Of a DNA stretch of 64,000 nucleotides, positions 16,432-25,246 are shown in pieces. The position numbers and the translations under genes were made by a program. The notes beneath the pieces are model-generated. The model was not told the DNA's origin. It saw only the letters and a program-made list of their open reading frames with translations, and searched no databases. The DNA is from Thermohalobaculum sp963721105 (GTDB lineage: Bacteria; Pseudomonadota; Alphaproteobacteria; Rhodobacterales; Rhodobacteraceae): contig CAVRHY010000004.1 in NCBI GenBank assembly GCA_963721105.1, positions 438,407 to 502,406 on the forward strand, written 5' to 3'. Each line of letters starts with the position of its first letter. Position 1 is the stretch's first letter.

Positions 16432-17233
16432 GGCACGTCACCATGCGTTCGTAGAGCCCGAACACTCGCCTCTTCTGCGCGACCTGCCAGTTGGTCAAGG
16501 CCAGCCTCACGCGGTCGGGCCGGGAGAGGGCGACCCCGTGCTTTCGCGCCAGGGTCAGGAACTCGGCGCCGGCGTCCGACATCAGGGCCCACGTGCTGTT
16601 GCCGCCGCGATAGCGGTTGGCGAGCAGCACCTCGGAAATGTGGTGCGCCAGGCGGTCCCGCGAGACGGTCCAGGACAGGTCGAGGTCGGCCATGTAGCGC
16701 AGGCGCGGGTCATAGCGATGGTCGCCGAGCGCCCGGCGGCTGACCAGGAGCGGGATGCCGAACATGTTGCGCGCCTGGCGCAGGCATTGGCGCCCGACAC
16801 GGTCGGCGTCGATCGGCCCGGCACGCCGGAAGCGGCGGTGCGTCAGGAGGCGCCCGCGCTCGCTGACATAGGCCATGTCGCAGTAGATCGCAGACAGGTC
16901 CGGGACCGTGTCCGCCAACTCGAGCGCGCGCGCGACGGCATGGGGCGACTGGAAGTAGTCGTCATGGCAGAGAAGCATGAAGTACCGGGTCTCGACCCTG
17001 TCGAGCAGGGCGTTGAAGTGCGGAAGCATCGGCAGCGTTTCGGTGCGCGTGATGACTTCCATCGGCAGCCGCTTTGCCCAGCGGGCAAGGATTTCGGGCG
17101 TCCCGTCGGTCGAGGCGTTGTCGCTCGCCAGCACGACATAGTCGCGGGACGTCTGCGCCGCGATCGACCCCAACGCCTGCTCGAGGTGGTCCGCGCCGTT
17201 GAAGACGGGCAGGCAGATCGAAAACCGCGCCAT
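16424..17233 (-). CDS. family 2 glycosyltransferase
   Basis: 269 residues, GT-A fold: FSICLPVFNGADHLEQALGS at the N terminus, the nucleotide-binding ASDNASTDGTPEIL (about 37-50) and the DXD-like LLCHDDYF (about 88-95). No membrane helices, so it is a cytosolic or peripheral enzyme using a nucleotide sugar. Acceptor and sugar cannot be told. It overlaps gtrA downstream and is 10 bp from the membrane glycosyltransferase upstream, so it is translated from the same transcript. Confidence 0.88.
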   Translation of the reverse strand: MARFSICLPVFNGADHLEQALGSIAAQTSRDYVVLASDNASTDGTPEILARWAKRLPMEVITRTETLPMLPHFNALLDRVETRYFMLLCHDDYFQSPHAVARALELADTVPDLSAIYCDMAYVSERGRLLTHRRFRRAGPIDADRVGRQCLRQARNMFGIPLLVSRRALGDHRYDPRLRYMADLDLSWTVSRDRLAHHISEVLLANRYRGGNSTWALMSDAGAEFLTLARKHGVALSRPDRVRLALTNWQVAQKRRVFGLYERMVTCLG

Positions 17234-17243
17234 CCCGCCCCCC

Positions 17244-19040
17244 TCAGAACTCGGTGAACAGCGGACGGACGGGAGCGGGGCGCGCGGGGCTGTAGAGGTG
17301 ATCTCCCCAGCGCAGCACCACCTCTGCCGGGCTGGCGGTGGTCGCCTCGAGCCTGTGCCGCCCCTGGGCCAGCCCCACGGTGTCGCCCGGCTCGACCTGC
17401 GCCCCGTTCAGCCTGACGGGCGCGTTCGCCTCGAGCGTGTAGCGCCCGGCGACGAGGATCTCGACCGACGCCGACGACGGCGCCGACGATGGCGCGGCCG
17501 GCAGGGCGATCCGCTTTCCGGCGACGTAGAGGGGCCCCCAGTGCCGTATGAAGTTCTGCCGGAGGATCGCGACGTCCGCCTTGAACAGGCCGGCGTGTTC
17601 CGGGCCATGTTCGTCGGGGGCCAGATCGTCGAGGTCGAGCATGCGGCGGTTGGCGAGGAGGAAGCGCGGCTGGTCGCGCTCGAGCACGTCGCGCATGACC
17701 GGGCGCCCCTGGCGATAGTAGTCGGTCATGCCCCAGACGCTCATGAAGAAGCCGCGCTTGGGGTAGGCGGAGACCATCGAGGTGCGGTCGATATAGGCCG
17801 TGGCCTCCGGGAACGCCCGGTGCACGACCTCGAGCGTCTCGCGCTGGAAGGCGTTGTCCTGTTTCAGGCACGAGACGTACTGGAGGCCCAGCGTGACAGC
17901 CAGCAGAATGGGCGCCGCAGTGGCGACGCCGCGCCCCGCGCTGCCGCGCAGGCTGGCGTATCCGGCCCCGCAGAGCACCGCCACCGGCGGCAGGATGAAC
18001 GGGTAGAAGTAGACATGGCTCTCGCTGTAGACGAGCAGGCTGCCAAGCGGCGCCGCGAAGGCGAGCATCGTCAGGCGGTCGGCATCGCGCCCCCCCGACC
18101 GGGCCAGTTGGACGATGCACGACAGAAAGCCGCCCAGAGAGGCCAGCCAGAAGACCGGGTTCTGGAGCAGTGCGACCTGAAACGTGGCGACCGCGTTCGA
18201 GAAATCCGGCTCGACCAGGGTCTTGCCGGTCGTCCGCTCGAGGAATGCGAGCGTCGAGGCCGGATCGGCGAATGTCAGCCGGTGTAGCAGATAGAAGCCG
18301 GCGAAGGACAGAAGGGCGGCCCCGGCCACTGCCAGGCCATGGAACAGCTCCGGTCGCCGCCTTTCCGCCGCGAGCAGCCGGATCAGCAGGATGACCGCGA
18401 CTGTCGGCATGTAGAAGATCGACTTTATCGTGATCATTCCCGCGAGGCCGATCAGCAAGCCGGCAAGCGCGGCTGCTGGCGGGCGCCGCGGCCCGCGGAC
18501 GATCAGCCAGAGAGCGAACATCAACGTGAAGGCCGCCATCTGGTCGGTGCGAAGACTGTTGCCCTGACGCAGGACAAACGTGAACGTCAGGTAACAGAGA
18601 ACCGCAAACAGGGCGGCGGATGTCGGCATGAAGCGCCGGCTCGTCAGGTAGAGAAAGGTCGCGGTCCCGAGCCCCAGTGCGTAGATCATCAGACGCGCCG
18701 CGATGACCTGGTCGACCTCGTTGGTCGAAACGATGCCAACCCATCCGAAGCCGTGAACGAAGATCGTCTGGAGCACCTCGTGCAACTCGCCGCGCGCGTG
18801 CTGATAGACCATCGACAGGTTGAGGAACTCGTCCCAGTTCACCTCGTAGACGAAGACCAGGTGCAACCGGATCAGGAACGAGACGGCGATCAGCCCGAGG
18901 AGGACGATGCCGGCCGCCGAACGCTGCCACGCGAGCCCGGTGGGCCGGACGGCGGATCGCCCTTTCTGCATGGCGACGGCCGCCCTGCCCGAGAGATCGC
19001 CCGGGAGGTCGTGACATACCGCGCGGTCACCAAACTGCAT
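17244..19040 (-). CDS. multi-pass ArnT/PMT-like (GT-C) glycosyltransferase
   Basis: About 598 residues with roughly ten membrane helices between residues 42 and 390 and a soluble C-terminal domain. After the first helix comes VNWDEF, the acidic pair expected in the first periplasmic loop of GT-C (GT39/ArnT-like) enzymes that use polyprenyl-phosphate sugars. The C-terminal region (from about 520) looks like a small beta-rich domain (VEILVAGRYTLEANAPVRLNG). An ATG at residue 24 (MQKGRSAV) is an alternative start. It sits between the GtrB-like and GT2/GtrA genes, the place taken by the serotype-specific transferase in gtr cassettes: GtrB makes the lipid-linked sugar, GtrA flips it, this enzyme transfers it. 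Confidence 0.82.
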   Translation of the reverse strand: MQFGDRAVCHDLPGDLSGRAAVAMQKGRSAVRPTGLAWQRSAAGIVLLGLIAVSFLIRLHLVFVYEVNWDEFLNLSMVYQHARGELHEVLQTIFVHGFGWVGIVSTNEVDQVIAARLMIYALGLGTATFLYLTSRRFMPTSAALFAVLCYLTFTFVLRQGNSLRTDQMAAFTLMFALWLIVRGPRRPPAAALAGLLIGLAGMITIKSIFYMPTVAVILLIRLLAAERRRPELFHGLAVAGAALLSFAGFYLLHRLTFADPASTLAFLERTTGKTLVEPDFSNAVATFQVALLQNPVFWLASLGGFLSCIVQLARSGGRDADRLTMLAFAAPLGSLLVYSESHVYFYPFILPPVAVLCGAGYASLRGSAGRGVATAAPILLAVTLGLQYVSCLKQDNAFQRETLEVVHRAFPEATAYIDRTSMVSAYPKRGFFMSVWGMTDYYRQGRPVMRDVLERDQPRFLLANRRMLDLDDLAPDEHGPEHAGLFKADVAILRQNFIRHWGPLYVAGKRIALPAAPSSAPSSASVEILVAGRYTLEANAPVRLNGAQVEPGDTVGLAQGRHRLEATTASPAEVVLRWGDHLYSPARPAPVRPLFTEF

Positions 19041-19068
19041 TCAGGGTCACCCCGCCGAAAGCCGCCGT

Positions 19069-20175
19069 TCAATATGCGGGCGCATTCCGGCGGTTGCCGG
19101 GTCTCCTGTGCTGCAGGACGACGCCCCCGCGGCCGCCGCCCAGTCCGAATCCGGGTTCCGCACCGTACTCGTCGCCGGCGAGAACACCTTGCTCGCGATC
19201 CGCGGACTGGTCGACCACGTAGAGCGGGCGGCCTTTGACCTGCTCGTGGATCCGGCCGACATACAGGCCGACGATGCCGACCATCATCAGGTTCATGCCG
19301 CCCAGGAAAGACAGGATGACGACCGTCGAGGTCCAGCCCTCGACCGCCGGGCCGCCGAAAAGCCAGCCCATCGTGGCAACGACCCCGTAACAGATCGCCA
19401 GCACCGAGACGACGGCGCCGCACCAGAGCGCCATGCGCAGCGGGACATCCGAGAAGCCGAGAATGCCGTTCATCGCGAGCCGCAGCATCTTGAAGAACGG
19501 ATACTTCGTCTGCCCCCCGGCCCGTCCCTGCCGGACGAAGCCGATGGTCGTCTGCCGGAATCCCAGCCAGCTGACCATGCCACGAACGAAGCGATCCTGC
19601 TCGCGCAACAGCCGGAAGGCATCGACCACCTTGCGGTCGAGAAGCCTGAAATCGCCGACGTCCGGCTCGATAGGCACCGATGCCAGCCGCCGCAGAAAGC
19701 GGTAGAAAAGATGCGCCGTGACGCGCTTGGCGAGCGCCTCGCGCTCGCGCCTTTCACGCCGGGCTGAAACGACGTCGAAGCCTGCCCGCCACTTGTCGAT
19801 CATCTCCAGAACGACGTCGGGCGGATCCTGGAGATCGGCGTCCATGATGATGACGGCGCTGCCCGACGCACTGTCGAGCCCGGCGGTGATCGCGATCTGA
19901 TGGCCGAAGTTTCGCGACAGGTTCAGGACGCGGTAGCGGCTGTCTTCGCCCGTCTTGCGATGCATCATCGCCAGCGACAAGTCGCTGCTGCCATCATTGA
20001 CGAGCACAACCTCGGCCGGCCCGTCGAGGCGATCGAGCAGATCGTCCATCTGCTCGAAGAGCATGGGGAGAACCTCGGCCTCGTTGTAAACTGGAACGAC
20101 GAGGCTGAATCGCATGTCGTTCATGCCTCTCTCTCGCAGGACGCGCGGACGGTTTTCGGAACCCATGTCAGACAC
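19069..20175 (-). CDS. GtrB-like polyprenyl-phosphate glycosyltransferase
   Basis: 368 residues, GT2 family with C-terminal membrane helices. FSLVVPVYNEAEVLPMLFEQ (about 23-42), EVVLVNDGSSD, the DXD region IIMDADLQDPP (about 109-119) and QDRFVRGMVSWLGFRQ (about 190-205) are hallmarks of bactoprenol/dolichol-phosphate glycosyltransferases. Two membrane helices lie at about 250-275 and 285-310. It probably attaches a sugar to undecaprenyl phosphate for the downstream gtr-like genes. The likely start is the ATG at residue 18 or 21 (MNDM or MRFSLVV, about 20124 or 20115), since the listed upstream residues look unconserved. It is 28 bp from the next gene. Confidence 0.87.
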   Translation of the reverse strand: MSDMGSENRPRVLRERGMNDMRFSLVVPVYNEAEVLPMLFEQMDDLLDRLDGPAEVVLVNDGSSDLSLAMMHRKTGEDSRYRVLNLSRNFGHQIAITAGLDSASGSAVIIMDADLQDPPDVVLEMIDKWRAGFDVVSARRERREREALAKRVTAHLFYRFLRRLASVPIEPDVGDFRLLDRKVVDAFRLLREQDRFVRGMVSWLGFRQTTIGFVRQGRAGGQTKYPFFKMLRLAMNGILGFSDVPLRMALWCGAVVSVLAICYGVVATMGWLFGGPAVEGWTSTVVILSFLGGMNLMMVGIVGLYVGRIHEQVKGRPLYVVDQSADREQGVLAGDEYGAEPGFGLGGGRGGVVLQHRRPGNRRNAPAY

Positions 20176-20450
20176 ACCGATCCTCGAAATTCCGCTGCCA
20201 GATTCCGTCGTGCTTCCCGGCTCTCCAGTTTGTTGCGAATTGAGGCGATAGAATGGCTCCCCGAGCTGTCGAATACTGCCTCACTGCGCCGGCAGCTCGG
20301 TGTTGTTGCAGAACGCGCGCGATCTTTTGGCCTGGAGGATGCACATCCCGACAATCCGGATTTCGGTGGTCGCGACCGGCCGGGCGATGCCGCGGTCTCG
20401 GCAACCGAGCCGCCCCGGGCATCCACAACGCGCCCGACGTCGGCGGTCGG

Positions 20451-21068
20451 TCAGGGCAGGCGCCGCGTCTCGACCCGTCGGTTCGCCGGGTCGTCGCTGT
20501 CGGGCGTGCGCGGGCGGGTCTCGCCGTAACCCTGCGCCGACAGCCGCTGGCGGTCGATGCCGTGCGCGGCCAGGTAATCGACGACCGCCGCGGCGCGCCG
20601 CTGGCTGAGCGCGAGGTTGTAGCCCGCCGGTCCGGTCGCGTCCGTGTGCCCCTCGACCGCGAAGCGCAGGCCGGAGAGCGCGGGGTATTGCAGGGCCTCG
20701 ACGAAGGCGTCCAGGTTCTGCCGGGCATCCTCGGTCAGGCTGGCGGAATCGAGATCGAAACCGATCAGCAGGTCCAGCCCGGCCGGGGCAGGCGCGCCCG
20801 TCTGGCCGGCGCCTGCGCCGTCTGAGCCGTCACCGAACCCGGCGGCGCCGAGAAAGACGCTGCGATCCGGGCCCATGGCGGGCTCGCCGGGCTGGCCGAT
20901 GATCAACCCGCGGCTGCGCTGCTGCCCGCCCGCCTGGGCTTCGGCCTGCGCGGCGGCGACGTCGCGCGTGAAGAAGTCGACGATCTCTGCCGGCGTCAGC
21001 CGCTGACCCGCGAGCGCGGGGCCCGGCAAAGCACAGATCGCCAAAAGCGCCATTGCGGATCGTCTCAT
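20451..21068 (-). CDS. OmpA-family outer-membrane / peptidoglycan-binding protein
   Basis: 205 residues. A signal peptide (MRRSAMALLAICALPGPALA, 1-20) is followed by a linker and then an OmpA-like C-terminal domain: LIGFDLDSASLTEDARQNLD (about 99-118), AVEGHTDATGPAGYNLALSQ (about 137-156), RRAAAVVDYL, GYGETRP and NRRVETR. The Asp and Arg that bind meso-diaminopimelate are kept (HTDA and NRRVE). It anchors to peptidoglycan in the periplasm. It is divergent from the MepA-type endopeptidase, 97 bp apart, so the two may share a control region. Confidence 0.88.
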   Translation of the reverse strand: MRRSAMALLAICALPGPALAGQRLTPAEIVDFFTRDVAAAQAEAQAGGQQRSRGLIIGQPGEPAMGPDRSVFLGAAGFGDGSDGAGAGQTGAPAPAGLDLLIGFDLDSASLTEDARQNLDAFVEALQYPALSGLRFAVEGHTDATGPAGYNLALSQRRAAAVVDYLAAHGIDRQRLSAQGYGETRPRTPDSDDPANRRVETRRLP

Positions 21069-21164
21069 CGGAACGGTCTTCTCTATGAGACTGAATTGCT
21101 CCACTGTGGACGAGACCGGATTCTGCGTCAATCCGGCTGCGCCTGTCGACAAGCGGAGCGCGAC

Positions 21165-23084
21165 ATGATTTCGGCGGTCATCCTTCGGGTCCGGTCTCTG
21201 GCGGTCGCGCTGTCCGTGCTGGTTGTCGCCGCGCCCGCGTCCGCCGAGCCGCCGGCGGCCGCGTTGTTCGGCGCCCGCGTGGCGCCGACGGCTTCGGCCG
21301 CGACGCCGCTCGGCAGCTATGCGCGCGGCTGCCTCGCCGGCGCCGCGGAACTGCCCGAGACGGCGCCCGGCTGGCAGGCGATGCGCCTGTCGCGGAACCG
21401 GAACTGGGGGCATCCGGCGATGATCGCCTTCATAGGAAGGCTCTCCGATGCGGCGCGCGCGATCGGCTGGCCGGGCATCTATGTCGGCGACATTGGCCAG
21501 CCGCGCGGCGGGCCGATGCGCTCGGGCCATCGCTCGCACCAGATCGGGCTGGACGTCGACATGTGGTTCAACCGGCCAGGGTCGCGCCCCCTGAGCGCCG
21601 GGGAACGCGAGCGTGTCGGCGCAATCACGGTCGTCGCCGACGATGGCGTCGACCTGAACGACAACTGGACGGCGCAGCACAGCCAGTTGCTGCGCGCCGC
21701 GGCCGAGGATCCGGCCGTCGCGCGCATCTTCGTCAACGCGGCGATCAAGCGGGCGATGTGCCGGGCCGCGAGCGGGCCGGACGGGCGGATCGACGCACTC
21801 TGGCTGCGCAAGCTGCGGCCCTGGAAGGGGCACCAGGATCATTTCCACGTCCGGCTCGCCTGCCCGCAGGGCGCGGCGGCCTGCGTCGACCAGGCGCCAC
21901 CGCCGCCCGGCGACGGCTGCGGCGCCGAGCTGGCGCACTGGTTTCCCGGCGGGACGCGCTCGCTGGGGGATCCGACGGCCGGACGTTACGACGAGGAGGC
22001 GCAGGAGCGCGAGTTCCGCACGCGTGGCCTGCCGGCCGAACTGACGCTGGGCGACCTGCCGCCGGCCTGCGACGCGGTTGTGCGCGGCGACGCGCCGGCC
22101 TTGGCCAGCCTGGCGCCCGCCGGGCCGGCGGTGCCGGTCCGGCCTGCGGGGCCGGTCTTCCGCGACGACCGGAGCGAGGCGTACACCGGCTTCGTCGGGA
22201 CGCGCTATTTCTGGATCCCGCCCGTCGACCGGACGGCGGCGGGGCAGCGCGGGGCCGCGCTGAAGGTCGAGGGCAACCTGCCGCCCGGCCTCGCGTTCCG
22301 CGACCGCGGAGGCGGCAACGGCCTCCTGACCGGCGTGCCGGAGGCAGCGGGGAGCTGGACCTTCGACTTGGTCGCCGAGATCAATGGCGTGCGGGAGGGA
22401 AGGCTCGTCGTCAACATCCCGGTCGAGCAGCTGCACGCCGGAACGGCCGAGGCGGCGGTGCTGCCCTCGCTGGACGCCCGGGTGCGCGACTTCGTGACGA
22501 ACTTCGCCGGCGACGAATGCTTCCACGCCGCCCCGGTCACGGTCGCGGCGGCGCGGATCGAGGTCGAGGCATTCGCCGACGACGTCGCGCCCTTCCACGA
22601 TTTCGACGCGGCCTTCGGCCGGGCGATGGGCACCGAGGCCCGCATCGGCGGTCGGCTGGTCATGCCGCCCCAATGCGCCGCGCTGGCATTGGCGCGAACG
22701 TTCCCGCAGCCCGCGCCGCCGACGGTGACACTGTCCGATCCCGATCACGTGCTGTCGCCGGGCCAGCCGCTGGAGGCGACCATCGCCGGCGCCGGCGTGC
22801 GCTATGTCACGCCGCTGCTGGTGCGCCCGGACGGCAGCGTCGCCGACCTCTCGCCCTTCCTTACGCGCGAGGGCGAGAGGTTGACGCTCGCCGCCACGCT
22901 TTCAGAGATCGGGGCGGGGACGGGGCCGCACCTGCTGGTGTTCGCCGATACGGCCGCCCCGCTGGTGCCGGCGGACTATGCGCCACCCGGCGGGTCGGCC
23001 GATCTCCTGGCCGCGCTGCGCGACTGGGCCGCCCGAGGCGACGTCGACCTGCGCGTCTCGCTCGCCTATTTCGTCGTCGAGTAG
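21165..23084 (+). CDS. mepA: MepA-type murein endopeptidase with Ig-like C-terminal extension
   Basis: 639 residues, more than twice the usual MepA length of about 270. A signal peptide (to ASAEP, about residue 29) is followed by the LAS-type metallopeptidase: RNWGHPAMIAFIG, IGQPRGGPMRSGHRSHQIGL, DVDMWF (zinc ligands His and Asp) and GHQDHFHVRLACP. It would cut D-Ala-DAP cross-links in the periplasm. The extra part has an Ig-like putative domain (about 345-425: FWIPPVDR...LPPGLAF, GNGLLTGVPEAAGSWTFDLV), matching the He_PIG pattern, then a further beta-rich domain of unknown type (about 440-639). The ATG at 21165 begins the signal peptide. It is divergent from the OmpA protein. Confidence 0.85.
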   Translation: MISAVILRVRSLAVALSVLVVAAPASAEPPAAALFGARVAPTASAATPLGSYARGCLAGAAELPETAPGWQAMRLSRNRNWGHPAMIAFIGRLSDAARAIGWPGIYVGDIGQPRGGPMRSGHRSHQIGLDVDMWFNRPGSRPLSAGERERVGAITVVADDGVDLNDNWTAQHSQLLRAAAEDPAVARIFVNAAIKRAMCRAASGPDGRIDALWLRKLRPWKGHQDHFHVRLACPQGAAACVDQAPPPPGDGCGAELAHWFPGGTRSLGDPTAGRYDEEAQEREFRTRGLPAELTLGDLPPACDAVVRGDAPALASLAPAGPAVPVRPAGPVFRDDRSEAYTGFVGTRYFWIPPVDRTAAGQRGAALKVEGNLPPGLAFRDRGGGNGLLTGVPEAAGSWTFDLVAEINGVREGRLVVNIPVEQLHAGTAEAAVLPSLDARVRDFVTNFAGDECFHAAPVTVAAARIEVEAFADDVAPFHDFDAAFGRAMGTEARIGGRLVMPPQCAALALARTFPQPAPPTVTLSDPDHVLSPGQPLEATIAGAGVRYVTPLLVRPDGSVADLSPFLTREGERLTLAATLSEIGAGTGPHLLVFADTAAPLVPADYAPPGGSADLLAALRDWAARGDVDLRVSLAYFVVE

Positions 23085-23235
23085 CGGGCCGTTCGGGCCG
23101 GCTCTCCCCTTATTGACCGGCGGCCGCCTGGGCGTCGCGGCGCGATGGGGGCATGCTGCCGCAGGGCTGTGGCTGTGGCGGAGCTTGTCCGCGAGACGCC
23201 GGTCCCGCGGCTGCAATCCGGCAAGCGGGCGAACG

Positions 23236-23530
23236 GCGGCATTTTGCGGCATCGCGGGGCTTCTCGACAGCCGCGACCTCGGCGACGAGGCTGGCGGGCA
23301 TTCGCACCGGACGACCGACGCCATCGCCCATCGAGGCCCGGACGCCGACGGGATCCGGATTGATTGCGCGCGCGGCATCGCCTTGGCCGCCGCCTGTCGA
23401 TCACCGACCTGAGCGAGACGGGCGCGCAGCCGATGGCCCCGGCCAGCGGGCGCTCCATCCTGACGTTCAGCGGCGAGATCTCCAACGATCCCGGCGTGCT
23501 CGCGCTCGGGCTCCGGGATAAGGCCGGCCC
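23236..23530 (+). pseudogene. decayed asparagine synthetase (AsnB) N terminus
   Basis: The frame from 23242 reads FCGIAGLLD...TTDAIAHRGPDADGIRID...GIALA, then shifts to RRLSITDLSETGAQPMAPAS and GRSILTFSGEISN. This is the class II glutamine amidotransferase start of AsnB, but the ATG before the nucleophile cysteine is gone, there is a frameshift at about 23385, and nothing of the synthetase domain follows. AsnB homologues are common in polysaccharide loci, and this lies inside one. The remaining sequence between 23085 and 23723 shows no other gene. Confidence 0.75.
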
Positions 23531-23723
23531 GCATGCGTCTCGGGCCGGGTCTCCCTGTATTCGCAGGGGGTTGGCTGCCCGCTCGCGCATGAGCGCCCTG
23601 CCGAGGCGGGCCGCCCTCCGGGACATTTCGCTCCGCGAAGGCTGTAGCATTTCCAGCAGAATGTGAAAGAACGCGTTCGCCGCGGCATGGCAGGACGGCG
23701 GCAGCGGAAATCGGACGGCGACG

Positions 23724-25136
23724 ATGGCGAACCCCTACAAGACCCACTGGTACAACCGCCGCATCAGCCACTGGCTAAACAAGGAGGTCGACCGTCCCGC
23801 CGGTCACACCGCGGTGCCTGAAATCATCCGCCTCGCACCGACCGAAGCGCCCTCCGCCGCGCCGCCCGTCCGCATCTTCCTCGGCACCGAGCCCGGCCAG
23901 TACCGCGCCACCCGCGTCTTCGTCTGGTCGGTCATGCGCCATCGCGACCCGGCCCGCGCCTACGAGATCCACCTGATGTCGGACCTCGCCGGTATCCCGC
24001 GCAAGGGCTGGAAGACCGGCTTCACCAACTACCGCTACCTGATCCCCTGGCTCGCCGGCGAGCAGGGCAGGGCCATCTACAACGATGTCGACCAGATCTA
24101 CCTCTCCGACCCGGCCCGCCTGTTCGACATGGAGATGCATGGCAAGGGCTTGCTGGCGATCTCGGAGGCCGAGAACTCGGTCATGCTGATCGACTGCGCC
24201 GTGATGGCCCCGCGCTGGACGCACGCCGACGTGGCCGCCGGCAAGGGCCACGCGCATTTCAAAGGCGTCGTCACGCGGAACGGCCTGTTCGGCCCGATGC
24301 CCGAGAGCTGGAATTCCCGCGACGGCGCCGTGCCCCTGGAGCAGACCGACTGCCTGCACTACACGACGCTGCACACCCAGCCCTGGAAGCCCTTTCCCGG
24401 CCTGCTGCGCTACGGCGAAAGCCCGCTGGCCGGCGCCTGGCATGCGCTGGAGCGCGAGGCCGACGAGGCCGGCTACCTGTTGTTCACGCGCGCGCACCCA
24501 AGCCGGGAATCAGCCGAGCTGGTGGCGCAGTATCGCCAGATGCACACCGGCGGGCCGGAGGTCGCCGGCGCCAATCCCCAGGACCCGCAACCCTTCGCCG
24601 GTAACAGCCTGGAGAAGCATGTCGGACGCATCGCCGAGCTGATCCGACGCCACCAAGCGCAGACTCTGCTCGATTACGGCGCCGGCAAGGGTGCGACCTA
24701 CCGCCCGCTCGAAGGCGCCGATGCGGGCGGGGCGATGCGCGCCCACCCGGACTGGCAGGGCGTCACGGTGCGCTGCTACGACCCGGGCCATCCGCCATTC
24801 GCGAAGCTGGATGACACGGTGCACGACGGCGTCATCTCAACCGATGTCGTCGAGCACCTTGCGGTCTTCGACGTCCCCTGGGTCCTGGATGAGATCTTCG
24901 GCCACTCCCGGCGCTTCGTCTATATCGTGGCCGCCTGCTACCCTGCCCGAAAGGTTCTGCCGAACGGGCGTAATGCACATACGGTCCAGCAACTGCCCTC
25001 CTGGTGGCACAGCCAAATGGCGCTGACCGCGCGGCGGTACCCGGAGGTTGACTGGGTGCTGGTCTGCGAGACCAAGACCGCAATGGGCAAGCGAGGAAAG
25101 GTCTTTGACCGGTCCTCGCCCGACCCGCTGGCGTGA
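23724..25136 (+). CDS. glycosyltransferase-methyltransferase fusion
   Basis: 470 residues with two apparent catalytic domains. N-terminal part (about 1-290): RIFLGTEPGQYRATRVFVWS, YEIHLMSDL, TNYRYLIPWL and IYNDVDQIYLSDP, whose DVD fits the DXD of GT8-like transferases. C-terminal part (about 300-470): a class I SAM-methyltransferase motif I, TLLDYGAGKGATYRPL, then ISTDVVEHLAVFDVPWVLDE and a late strand region. It lies in the surface polysaccharide region, so transfer of a sugar and methylation of the same chain is a reasonable guess. A shorter reading with only one active domain cannot be excluded. Confidence 0.75.
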   Translation: MANPYKTHWYNRRISHWLNKEVDRPAGHTAVPEIIRLAPTEAPSAAPPVRIFLGTEPGQYRATRVFVWSVMRHRDPARAYEIHLMSDLAGIPRKGWKTGFTNYRYLIPWLAGEQGRAIYNDVDQIYLSDPARLFDMEMHGKGLLAISEAENSVMLIDCAVMAPRWTHADVAAGKGHAHFKGVVTRNGLFGPMPESWNSRDGAVPLEQTDCLHYTTLHTQPWKPFPGLLRYGESPLAGAWHALEREADEAGYLLFTRAHPSRESAELVAQYRQMHTGGPEVAGANPQDPQPFAGNSLEKHVGRIAELIRRHQAQTLLDYGAGKGATYRPLEGADAGGAMRAHPDWQGVTVRCYDPGHPPFAKLDDTVHDGVISTDVVEHLAVFDVPWVLDEIFGHSRRFVYIVAACYPARKVLPNGRNAHTVQQLPSWWHSQMALTARRYPEVDWVLVCETKTAMGKRGKVFDRSSPDPLA

Positions 25137-25246
25137 GCGGCAGGGGCGGCTCCCCCCTGGCGGCGAATGCGGCGAGTACCGTCGGCTTCGTCCGCCATTC
25201 CGGCGCGGCAATTGTGCTCTAAGAGCAAAGTGATTAACGATCGCCC

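Noticed and set aside
20451..22748. 765-residue minus-strand frame over the MepA gene
   Set aside because: Only the last 205 residues (the OmpA protein, with its own signal peptide) are real; the rest is a shadow of the MepA-type gene.
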